From Tetrahymena thermophila SB210 (lineage: Eukaryota; Ciliophora; Oligohymenophorea; Hymenostomatida; Tetrahymenidae), in the NCBI RefSeq assembly GCF_000189635.1, contig NW_002476361.1, positions 744,001 through 808,000 on the forward strand: DNA of 64,000 nt. The letters run 5' to 3'. The first letter of the stretch is position 1; each line of letters begins with the position of its first letter. Under the pieces are notes generated by a model, which saw nothing but the letters and a program-made list of their open reading frames with translations, had not been told where the DNA came from and searched no databases. Shown in pieces: positions 51,711-63,500 of the stretch. The position numbers and the translations under genes were made by a program.

Positions 51711-53699
51711 TCAAAATATAGAACACCCTCTTTTTGGTGAAAATAAGCCAAACAATCCTCCTACAAGAGCACCAACAGGGCCAAAGCAACTTCCTATTAC
51801 TCCGTATTTTACTGTAGAGCCTATAGTGCCTAATACTCTAGGTGATGATTTTTTTGCCTAAGCCTCAATTAACTATCTCTCCAATTTTCTTCTGTTTTCG
51901 TTTTAATTTCTTACTTCTTATATTTTTCGATCTACTTCTTCCTCCATTTTTCTTAAATCCTTTTGCCCATTTTTTAAATTTTATTCAATATTATTAAGCT
52001 AATTCTATTTTTAAGTATTAGCAAATTAAATTGAATCTAAAATTTGCTTTTGTTCTTCTTCTTATTGTTACTAAATTAATAATTGTTCTTATTTTATTTT
52101 TTCCTCCATATTTAATTGATTGGCTTCATTATTTAGCTAATTAATTTATTTCTTCTTTTAATCAATTTACTTTTCACTTGATTGTATTATTTAATTCAAA
52201 ACATTTTATTCATTTTCATCAATCATAATTTAATTATCTAGCTCTCTTTATTATCTTTATTATTTCATTATGATTTTTTACCTTTCATAACTTTTATGCA
52301 GCAAAAGAATTCCTTCAGACATTTCATAGCAATCAATAACTCCAAAGTTAATTTTGTAACCCTCTTTATCTTACAAAAAATTGAACTATACCAATAAATT
52401 GTCATACACTTCTCTTAAAAAAAATTACAATTTCTTTAATGTTTTTGTGTATGATTAATCATATTAATTAAGTTATAAATTTATAATTGGTTAAAAAAGG
52501 TATTATAATAGCAAATCATAATAGGTGATATTATTTAGCTTGTTTTTATTAGTTTCATACTAATAATTGTAATTATCTACTATTTGAGGAAACTAATCTA
52601 ATTAATTTTCATTCAAATTTATGAAAAAATTACTCAAGTATTCACATATTTCCTCAAATAGTTTCTTAACTATTTATCTTGAGCAATCTCTAATATTAGA
52701 TAAAATTTCTAGAGATTAATTTGTCATATAAAAGTGAAAATTTTCTGATTTTTGTTTTTTGTAATATTGAATTTCTTTAATTTTTTAACAAATACTCTCC
52801 AAATGAAATTACGAAAATTCTTTATCTATCTCTTACTTTTAAGGCAAAGGAAATAAAATTATTTTTGCTTTGAGCAGTTGCAAAAGATATTTTTAAATCT
52901 TATTTTTATCACAATATTTTAGATTCTAATAATTAAAATCTGAAGATTCCATCAACTAATTTATTAAATTATCAAATTTTTCTCTATAAAATGCTTCATT
53001 CTCTTATGTTCTAGTGAAAACAATAGCAATATTCTTTGAAAAATCCATACTAGTTGATTATGCTAAAAAAAAGGTAGCTTCCAAAATATCTTTTAGACTC
53101 TTACCCTTTTCAGGAGTTTAATATTGAAAGGACTATCCATCCAAGACTATCAAGAATTTAATATTTTAAGAATAGCAAATAGCTTTATTAAGGCAATAAG
53201 AATTAGATATGTCAACTTCTACACCTCTGCTATCTAGTAATCCAGGACAGTCAACAATTATAGTTTCATTATCCAACTTAAAAAAGTTAGGTTATAATGT
53301 TTCTGACTCTGTATCAGACAACCCAATAGCTCCAAACATTTGATTTTTCATATCAGAATATTATAATTTAGGCTCTACTTCTCCGCCAAACTCTTCGCTA
53401 ATAACTGAAAGGTTTAAACCAGATATATATGCAGAAAATGTTGTTTTGCAAGTTCCTGTAACTCCTAATACGATCAGCAAATTGTTATTATCTTTATCTT
53501 ATTTTATTTTAGAACCTTTCTTCATTAATTCTAAAATTTTAGCAATAGATTTCTCTTAGCTAGTTCCCTCTTTTAATTATGCAGTAATATCATCCAAGTA
53601 AGAGCAACTTTCCTCATTTATCTGCCAGGCATATTAGTTTTGCAACTATTAATCTACAATATCTTTAGCAATATTTTTTAAAGCACTGCTTATTCTCAT
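51711..53699 (-). CDS. Y3: GTPase-like protein with glycine-rich tail and CaaX box, 662 aa
   Basis: Intronless, 663 codons, start MRISSALKNIAK. Nearly the same as Y2 through the G domain: P-loop LIVLGVTGTCKTTFSAY (again cysteine in place of glycine), SDTESET, and a switch II VDCPGLLDSRGVEVDISNS. The coiled coil has diverged moderately. The C-terminal 45 residues keep VLGTIGSTVKYGVIGSCFG and then differ (PVGALVGGLFGLFSPKRG) before the same final C-S-I-F. Conservation of the last four residues beside a changed segment argues that the CaaX box is used. The two Y genes sit in matching 4.6-kb duplicated segments about 14.6 kb apart. Confidence 0.85.
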
Positions 53700-55254
53700 G
53701 ATAATGTTTTATTGATGTGTTATTTGTTTGTTTTTAGATTTAATTAAGATATCAATAATTTAATTCGTGTTATGATATTTCAAGTATTAGAATATTACAA
53801 ATATTAAAAGTAATTTAAGCGTATTTTACTGATTTCGCACTTTGAATAGTAATAAATAAAATTGATTTGATCACATGATTTATAACCATTATTTTTTTAA
53901 TATTTATTTGAAAATAATAAAAAGAAGTAGTTTTATATGTTTAATTTAAAATAAAGATAATTGCATATTTTGAATATCATAATATGAAGATATACACTAA
54001 AAGAGTATGGAATTCATAGATATTTCAACTTAAATACATATTAATTTTGAAGGCCTAAAAAAATCTTACCCCTAATAATAATTAATAAAAATTAATATGT
54101 AAAGTAAAAATCATCCTAACAAAAAATTAAATTAAAGAAATTATTATTTTTGTTGTGAATAATCACCAATAAATATGCAATTAAAATCAAAAAAAGTTTA
54201 TATAAGAATATTTTTGTTGAAATTCCTACCCTCTAATTAGTTTAATTTTTATTTATAAAAATAAAATAATAAATTGAATATATTTTTTTTATTTAATTAT
54301 ATCAATTTTTCTAACAAAATTATAAAATTAAATATATTTTTATTTAAATTCTATCAATTTTTCAATTAGATAAAATTCATGAACTGGTTGACTTAAAACT
54401 GAAATTAATTATTATAATATTAAGTAGAGTTGTTTAAAGAAAATCTAATCTCATTATAACAAAAAACAATTGAGTTTAGTAAATTTGTTTGTATTTTAGA
54501 AGTATTTAAAATAAGAAAATAAATTTTAATTAAAACTTTTCAATTGAAAATTGTTAGCTAAATTAATTTTTTATTTATTTAAACTATGTATTTTACTACT
54601 ACAATATGTTTTTTAGACAAAAGTAAATTTAGAAAACAAAATAAATTTTAAATTAAAATCACATTATACAACATATTATTTTGACACACTAAACGAATAA
54701 AATTATAAAATATACATTATCAGATTACTTGCTAATAAATATGCAATTAAAATAAAAACAAATTAATATTATAATATTTATTGCTGAAATTCCTACCCTC
54801 TAATTATTTAATTTTTAATTAAAAAATAAAATAATAAATTGAATATATTTTTTTTTTTAATTATATCAATTTTTAAATTTTATAAAATTGATGAATTAAT
54901 TGATTTAAAAAAGAAATTAATTATTATAATATTAAGCAAGCTGTTTAAATAAAACCTAATCTAATTATAATAAAAAATAATTGAGTTTAGTAAATTTGTT
55001 TGTATTTTAGAAGCATCTCAAAACTAATTTATAGCTTATTTAAACTATCTATGTATTTTACTACTACAATATATTTTTTTGAAAAAAAGTAAATTTAGAA
55101 AACAAAATAAATTTAAATGATACCTAAAATAAACATTTTAATAAATAAATAATAATATTAACTACAAATTTATTATGTTAGATATTTATTTAACATAAAT
55201 GTTAATTAAATTAATATTTTTTCAGAATATAGAAGTTATTTTTTCTTTAGTAAA
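53700..55254. other. Spacer with CCTACCCTC repeats
   Basis: Upstream flank of Y3. It has the GGCCTAAAA..CTTACCCCTA block near 54050 and two spacer repeats near 54190-54640 and 54690-55150, matching 39350-40800. No gene. Confidence 0.6.
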
Positions 55255-55510
55255 ATCAATTAATCAACCAAAAATTTTCTAAAAGGGCTATTCAATCTCC
55301 TTTTATAGCTAGCTTTGTTGTAGATTTCATCTAATACTTCAAAAGCAATTATCTTATTGTCCTTTAAAATTAAATACTCTATATAATAGATAGGGACAAT
55401 TATCGCCGGTCCTACTAAATAATAGCCCAAACACCCAAAATTAATCTTCAGACATTTCATAGCAATCAATAATTCCAAAGTTAATTTTGTAACCCTCTTT
55501 ATCTAAAGCA
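55255..55510 (-). pseudogene. Chimeric gene scrap: Y-gene piece joined to the 41-kb relic
   Basis: 55440-55505 is a near-exact copy of part of the Y genes (encoding YKINFGIIDCYEMSEG; compare 37612-37680). It is fused to sequence similar to 40918-41130. The minus strand is open for 72 codons (with a hydrophobic stretch GYYLVGPAIIVPIYYIEYL) in one frame and ends at a stop near 55200 or later in another. It is probably debris left at the end of a duplication. Confidence 0.5.
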
Positions 55511-55642
55511 AATTTGAAATTAGAAAATAAATGAAATCAGAGAGAACAAATAACATATAAAAAAAAATTTAGATAACAAGAAATAATTAAATTACAAAAG
55601 ATGTAAAGAGAGAAAAACTAGATACTAAGCTATTAAAATAAA

Positions 55643-57182
55643 ATGGATTAATACTATTAGCAAATTATAAAAAGCCAATCATCTGATATGCCATAAAACA
55701 TAATCTAATAAATTGAGACAACAATAGGTACATTAAAGATTATCAAAAAGCTAGATCAAGGAGCTATTGGTAAAGTTTTCCAAGCAGTCAATCTTAAAAA
55801 TAATGAGGAAGTAGCCATAAAGTTAGAATCTACCAAAAAAGAAAAGAAATAACTCTAAATATGAGTACAAATTAACTAATTATCTAACTAAAGATAATAC
55901 TAAATATAGTAAGGGAATTCCTAATGTAAGAATATTCTATGTCTTTAAATAATGGCATAATCATTTTTCAATTTTTGCATCTCTATGATTAGAATTCATA
56001 TCAATTTTCTTGTTAGAATTAGTTTCAAGTATACATTTCAATATATTAGATAAAGCAAATAATTATTTTAAGAAAAGGGAAATTTTAATTAATAAACTCA
56101 AATAAAAAAGCAATTTTTTTTTAATATCATAAAACAATTAAGTAAGGTCAAAAAAAAATAAAAAATTTAGAATAAGAAGATAAAAAATGATTCAATATTA
56201 TATTGAATAAAAGTTTTTATAATTAGTAAGCTTAAAAATTAATTATAAAATCCTAATGTTTCTTATTTCTAGTTTAATAAAAGAAAACATTAATTTCATA
56301 ATTTTTCTTAATATATTAAAATTTAGTCATTAATTTAATTAGGTTTACTGCTTTTGCACTTAAGGTGATTAAAATATCATGGTGATGGATCTCTTAGGTC
56401 CCTCTTTGGAAGAACTTTTAGATTTTTGCAACAGAAGATTCTCACTAAAGACTATCCTTATGCTAGCTGAATAAATGATATAAACAATAGAATACATTCA
56501 CTATAATAATTTCATATGTAGAAATATTAATCCAGGGAATTTCTTGATTGGTTCTGGTAATCTTTTAAATTAAATATTTATTACTGGACTAGGCTATAGT
56601 AAGCGCTATTTTTAAAGAGATGGCACTCATATTCCATATAGAGAGGATAAGAGCTTGGTAGGCACTCCTAGGTATGTATCTTTAAATATGCATATTGGGA
56701 TTGAACCTAGCAGAAGAGATGATTTAATATCTTTATTCTATTGTCTTATTTATTTTTTAAAAGGGTCTCTCCCATGGTAAGGTCTTAAAATTGGAAGAAG
56801 AAATGAAATGTTTGTAAAGAAATTAAATACTCCAATTTAAGAACTCTGCTTAGGTTTTCCTAATGAATTTATAGAATATTATAATTATGTTGGAAAGCTT
56901 TCATTTGAAGAAAAACCAGATTATTCTTATTGTTAATCTCTCTTCAGATAATGCTTTTAAAAGATGGGATATGAAAAAGATTCTAATTTTGATTGGATTA
57001 TAATTGTAAATGAAAGAAAACAACAATAGGATAAAAACTCTGTAGCTAAATTCAGAAATAATATTCTTGATACAAACCATTAAAAAATTAAAGTATATAA
57101 AAAACAACTTTTTATTGATGAACAAAAATCAAGTTGTGAAAATTTTTTATTTTTACAATTTTAATTTTATTTGAATTATTGA
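55643..57182 (+). pseudogene. Casein kinase 1-like gene, catalytically altered and frame-broken
   Basis: The match to the CK1 family is clear: [83 protein letters not shown] and PDYSYCQSLFRQCF. An intron at 55926-56342 fits CK1 spacing exactly. The HRD loop is FICRNINPGNFL (D to N, K to N) and DFG is replaced by GLG in ITGLGYSKRY, so both catalytic aspartates are absent while the VAIK lysine stays. Near 55850 the frame is off by one base between QL and KYEYKL, and no GT..AG intron explains it. Exon 2 alone is open for 280 codons to TGA 57180. It is either a decayed pseudokinase gene or a pseudokinase with one sequencing error. Confidence 0.7.
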
Positions 57183-58343
57183 TAAATAAAAGCTTAAATA
57201 AATTAGAATACGATTTAGAAATTAACAATAGTTTAAGATACAAAATAAAAAAATACTTAAAAAAAATGAAAAGTAAGTATCTCAAAAAATTTGATTTTTT
57301 ACTCAAATAAAAGAATAAAAAAAAATGAGTTTTTAAATTAAAAAATTAAATTGTGTGAAAGGCAATTAATAATTAAAAATTATTATTTATCTTTTAAATA
57401 AAGTATAATTATCTCTTTATTTAGGATTTAATTTTTCTACTACTTTATAAAACTTTAAAAGAATATAACTTTTTTTATCTTATCAAATAAGGATTTAAAA
57501 GAATTTTAAACTATTAAGAAAAAGTAATTCCTATAATTTTTTATGATACACAGCAAAATATTTATTTCATTCCTCAATAATGTAGTAAATAAAATTAAAT
57601 TTCTTAATAAATAGAAATTCTTCAATTTGATTTGAGAAAGAATAAGAAATATTTCAGCTTTGCAATACTAAATCTGTGTGATTGATTAAATAGAGTTTTA
57701 ACTTTAACAGAAATATATCCAAAAATAATCAATTTTTAAATTAGAAGTAAGTAGGACAATATTAATATGTAAAATAAAAATAATCATAAGCAGAATATTC
57801 ATGAAAATAATACTGATATTTATAATTAGAATAAAAGTTACTCTATTATTTAGAAGAATTAAAAAAAATATATTTTTGTATTATTTTTTTTTTTTGGATT
57901 GTAATTATTATAATAATAACTCAAAATGTTTATTCACTCAATTAAAAAAAAAAATATTTTTTATAATTGTAAATAATTCAACTTTATATTTAGAAATCAA
58001 TTAGTTTGACTATGAATAAATAACAGATTTATCATCTATAATTTAAATTGATCAATTAATTAATTAGATAATTTAATAACTTTATAGTTATAATCAGTGA
58101 TGCAAAACTTATTAGAATACTACTCTATTAAAGAAGAAACTAAAAATACATACAATATCACTCACTTTTAAATAAGAGAAATAAAAATTAATTTTAAAGT
58201 TAGTTGTTTGCCTTTTTTTAAATAATTTAATATCTTTTTAGAACTTATTTCAGATTTTATATTTTTGTTAAAAAAAAATTAAAAAAAACATTATTTTTGT
58301 TGCATAAAATTCTACTAATTAAATCTAATTTTTATATCTTAAA
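57183..58343. other. AT-rich intergenic between convergent genes
   Basis: About 1.16 kb, over 80% A+T, with homopolymer runs. No gene or RNA recognised. Confidence 0.5.
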
Positions 58344-59633
58344 TCAATTAAGGATAACAATTAGAATGGAAATAATACTAAATTTAATTAATATAGATTT
58401 AGTAGCATAAATTGATGTACACTAACTAGCTATTAATGCAGAACCTGCTTTTGAAGATGTGTTTGTTGGGCAAAGAGTGCAGGAACCAGTAGTATTTGGA
58501 GCAGCTGCGGCTGCATTTCCATAATAACCTGCTTAGCATTAACAAATATTTGTATTTGGAGACCATTATGTAGTTCCTGTGCTGTTATCATTGCAAGAAC
58601 AGCTACCTTAATCTAAGTTAATTGAAGAACCTGCAGTGCATGCAACACAAGCTGATCCAGCAGTAGAAAATTAACCAGAATCGCATTTTTTACATCCTGT
58701 AGAACCTAAAGAAGTAGCAACATTTCCGCTAAAACCATTCTTGCAAACGCAGGAAGTTTAAGTTGATGATAAAGGAATAGCATTTTAATCATAGCATTAG
58801 CAATCATAACCAGGAGAGACTGACAAAAGACTGTAAGAATTACCAGGACAAGCTTAGCATTAAGCAGCAGAAGCAGGAGTCATTTCAGTAGCAGGCTAAG
58901 CAATAGCAGTCATTTAATAATTAGCTAAACAAATATTACATTGAGATACATCCCCTACGATAGAAGGTTTTTGAATATTTCCTGAACCAGTTGGACATGC
59001 CATACATTAAGCTGCTTGTGCTTAATTATTTATAGATAATTAAACTGCTTAAGCTACCATATAGTAATTATTTAAGCATTGATTACATTAAGAGATATCA
59101 CCTACTGTTAATATTGGCCCAATATTTCCAGTTCCAGAAGGACAAGGAGAACATTGAGCTGCAACTCCTTATACAGCTGGTATTGCAGAATTATCTGGTT
59201 ATACAGCTGAAGATGTCATATAATAGTTAGCTAAGCATAAATTACATTATGATTGATCTCCTACTTATGAAACACCATTATTACCAGTGCCACTAGGGCA
59301 AATAGTACATACTGCAGATAGTGAATTTGGTGAATTTGAAACAGCAGAAGACGCCATATAATAATTTATTTAACATATATTACAGACACTGACATCTACA
59401 TTACTCGAAGTATTACCTCCGCTTTAATTAGAAGGAGTAGCTGTTGAGGATCCAAAAGGGCATTATGTACAACTTCCAGTAGATTGACTAGCATCAGTAC
59501 CATAAAAACCTTAATTACATAAGCAAATAGTTGCTCCTAATTGGCTTTGGGCTATTGAGGCATTAATAGTACACTAAGCAGTTACGAAAGACTAAATTCG
59601 TAATAAAATAATAAAAATAAATAGAAAAACCAT
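58344..59633 (-). CDS. Ser/i-antigen-like GPI-anchored surface protein, 429 aa
   Basis: Complete intronless frame of 430 codons. The N-terminal signal peptide is MVFLFIFIILLRIQSFVTA. The body is built of cysteine-rich repeats with the periodicity CxxC...YYM...CxxCPSGTGN: for example CNICQINYYM, CTICPSGTGN, CNLCLANYYM, CSPCPSGTGN, CNQCLNNYYM, CMACPTGSGN and CNICLANYQM. It is rich in A, S, T and Q with few charged residues. The C-terminus is SILIKFSIISILIVILN-stop, a classic GPI-attachment signal after a small-residue region. This layout is that of Tetrahymena serotype (SerH-type) and Ichthyophthirius immobilization antigens, which coat cell and cilia and are expressed mutually exclusively. Codons are noticeably richer in G+C than neighbours. 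Confidence 0.85.
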
Positions 59634-60520
59634 ATCTTTAACTAACTTCAAATATTAAACAAAATTTTCTTTTTTTTTTTTTGATTTTAAATCTTTTTAA
59701 TTATCTAAATTTGTAATTAATTTTCCAATTTTTTTCTAAAAAGCAAAAATAGCCAGATATTTTTTATCAATCAATCAAATTTTTTGCCTGATTTTTTTAG
59801 CTCTAATTTTTAACCAGAAGAAAAAATATTTATTATATACTAACATCACATAATCACCAAAAGATTATTAAATTTAATATTATCATTTAACCATTTGATA
59901 TCTTTCCTTCTGATACCCTAAATAGATTACTTTCAATATCTAAAAGTTTTTACTTTATTTAAAATTTTAAGTTATTTTTTAATTTAATAAGAATAAAATT
60001 TGATGATATTAATGACACTATAATTTAGTTTGTAATTAAAATTAATTAATTTTTATAAATATTTAAATATTATTTAATTTAAATGTATAAAACAAACTGA
60101 AAATAAATTATTAATTTAATAAAATTTATATTTGGTTGTATAATTTGTGAGTTTGTAATAAAATAAATTGAATTTAAATTAAATAATATTATTTATAATT
60201 AAATTGTTTGAAGAGATTTTTTGCACTATAAAAATAATAAATAATATAATTAATTAAACTTAAATATTAAAATTTAATAATTGGAATTAAAATATTTTTT
60301 AAGTAAACTTGCTACCATTGATTGGAAGAATAAAATATTTATTTGTTTAATTATTTTAAAGCTAAATAGCCAGTAGATATTTTATAATTATATTATGAAT
60401 TAAATAAAGAACTATATGGTTATTAAATTAATTAAATTTGATAGATTTTGCAATTGCAAAATTCAATTATTTGTTAATAATTAAATATAAACTGCAAATA
60501 AATCTTATTTACTTTTATAA
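59634..60520. other. AT-rich region between divergent genes
   Basis: About 890 bases upstream of both the surface antigen and the FAM161-like gene; both promoters should be here. No structured element seen. Confidence 0.5.
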
Positions 60521-63500
60521 TGAGCAATTAAAAAGCTATTGTTGATAATAAGCTAAAGTTGACTTAGACAAATCCTTATGTTGTTTCTCATAAAGCTTAC
60601 GATTCAGGACCTTTAGGATTTACTTCATCTACAGGATTTTAATTTTATGAAGTTAAAGAGAATGACCCTAGGTTTTCAAAAAAGTTTAAAACTGCCAATC
60701 CAGAAGATTATGATTAATCAGTGGCTAAGAAGGCTAAAGTAATAAAAAAGATAGAATATTCTGGAGGATATCGTGTACCTAAAGAGTCCTTAAATAAACC
60801 TTATATGAAAAATAAATGTTGGAAATCAAATGATGACCAAGATGATAACGAAAAATACAGCAAAGAATAAATTATGAAGAAATTAGGATTAGAAATTCCA
60901 AATTAGCAATCAAATAGCTCTAAAAAAAGAAAGTAATCAAGATCCAGATCTAGATCTTTAGGAACTATTTAAGAAAAAAATAGATAAAATATTACAAATA
61001 TGAGCTCTTAAGCTCTTGTCAATGAAGCAGAAAAGAAGATCAATGATATACATTAGCGTAGAGAAGAATAAAATTAGGTATTCATTAATTTAAATAAATG
61101 GCTCTTTTATTTTATTGTAAAATTTAGAGATAAAAGAGAGAAGACGAGTTAAGAAAGAAAGGTCAAAAACTTATTTTATAGAACTAAGAAACACATGAGG
61201 AAGTGTATGTGACAGTAGATTCTCACAAAATAAAAATGATACAAACATATATCAAATAACTTGAACTTTAAGAATAGCTTGACGTATTTATTTATTTAAT
61301 AAATTTCACTTACTAATATCTTTAAAAATTCAATGAAAAACAAACTGTTAAATTTTTCAAATATTTAATTATTACAAAAATTTATTTATTTATTAGAACA
61401 TACAAAGACTAAAATCAGAGAACATTTATACAAGATCACCTTCAAAGATGAAAAAAGCACTAACTTTAGAAGATAAAATGAAGAAAGAATTCACCTTAAA
61501 AGAGATTTAAAATGAATTAAAATATGTAGAATTAATCAGAAATCATGAAATTTATAAATTAGAAAAAGAGTAATTAATTAATTTATTAATTAATCAGATT
61601 TTAGAAACTGATTTTTATTGATGTTTTATTTATTACAAAGGAAAATTGCTTAAATTGCAAAGGTTTACTTTGCTCTTAATAAGAAAGACTTTGACTTAAA
61701 TGAGTTTTTATCTCCAAACAATGAAAGATGGGGCAAATCTCCAGTCGTTAGTATCGCTAAGAATGAATAAAATCCATTCAGCCATTTGCTTTTTTCGAGA
61801 GAAGCATATATTTTACTAGTTGATAGGATAGTGAAAGAATTGCAAGATCTTCAAAAAAAATCAGAGATGTTTAACAGTCTTAATCAAAGTAAAGACAGAA
61901 AGATTGAGAGTGTTGACAGCGTTATTATAGAAAAGTTTTTTAATTAAAGAATAAATGTTAAGGACATACTAAATATATAAAACGAACAAATTTCTAAACT
62001 AATTTCAAAGAAAGAAACAGTTTCTGTTCAAGATATCAAAAATTAGCTGATTAATATTGCTAACATTTAAATTAATGAAAGAAACCAAATTATCAACAAA
62101 ATAGAACAATAATATGAAGAAAAAATGAAAATATTAAGAGATGAGTTTGAAAAGTAAGAGAAAATAAAAGAACTAAATTAGGAATTAGAAATTATCAAAT
62201 AAGAAAATCAAGAGTAGGGAATTGAAAATCTAGATGAATAATAAATAGAAAAAATACTAGATATGGAGGAAAATCATTTAGGTGGCTATGACTCTGACCC
62301 CGAAGCTTTAACACTCTAGTAAAGAACTATCATGATATGTAAATAGAAAAGGGAATTATAAAAAGAAGTTTTGCAAAGGAGATAAGAAAGATGCAAATGT
62401 AATTTACTAAATTATTTTATCTTTTTTAATTAGAAAGTTATCTCATCATTTTAAATATAATTAGCTGAAGATAAATTCCGTTTAACTCTACCTATTCCTT
62501 AAGAATTTGAAGAACGTGCAAGATAAAGTAAATTTAAAAAAAGTATAAGATAAACTAAGCTAGAAGAAATGATAAAGGAATTGTAAGAAAAGGATAAATC
62601 AATATATGGATATGTTTTTAAACCAAAAGAAATACCTGAGAGTGTCAGAATTCCAAATTTATACGAATAAATTATGGAAGAAAATGATAAGAGAAGAGAA
62701 ATAGTTAGATAAACTTCAAAATAAATGACACTAGAAAACGAAAGACCTTTTAGTTTCTACTACAGAGATATGGATAAAGAAAGTAAATCAATTATATTTC
62801 AATCATTTTTATTTTTATTTTACTTGAATAATATTTTAATTATATTATATATGATAAATTCTCATATATTTAGATTTAACAAAAATTTTTTTGCCTATTA
62901 AATAGATCAATAATCTAAAATTTTGTTTAAATAAAATAAAATTATATTTTATCATTTAACTAAAATTGCATTAAATAAATAAATAATTGTTTAAATGTTA
63001 ATAAAGTTAATTTTTAAAATTTCTGATTTTTCAAATTAAATTTTTTAATTATTTTAATATAAAAATAGAAGTATATAAAAGACCATACTGGGAAAGAGAA
63101 AAATTTGTGTTTAGAGCTAATGCAATTCCAAAGCATGTGACTTAAAAAAGGTTAGAAAAAATGAAAAAAGTATTTATTAATTTTAAAAATATTCCTATTG
63201 AATTTGCTAATTAATCAAATAAAAATTAGCTTCAAGAAGAAAAAAGGAAATAAAGGGTATAAAAAAGAAAAGAAGAACTAATAAGAATGTCTTCACTTCC
63301 TCCTAGAATGGCTAAACATGAAGAGGAAAAGAGGTAAAAATTATTATAAGAAGCTGATGAATTTGATGAAGAGGGTAATCCTATTTTGAAATAGCAAAGC
63401 AGTAGCAAATATTTTAAATACACGTTTGAACCTCCTAGAGCTAAAAAAGTAACAAATAAATAAATAAAATAAATCTTTAATTTTAAAAATATTTTCTATG

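Larger units (their letters stand above)
50955..55440. repeat. Segmental duplication unit Y, copy 3
   Basis: Collinear with 36410-41100: flank, Y gene, upstream GGCCTAAAA block, two CCTACCCTC spacer repeats, relic fragment. Confidence 0.75.
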
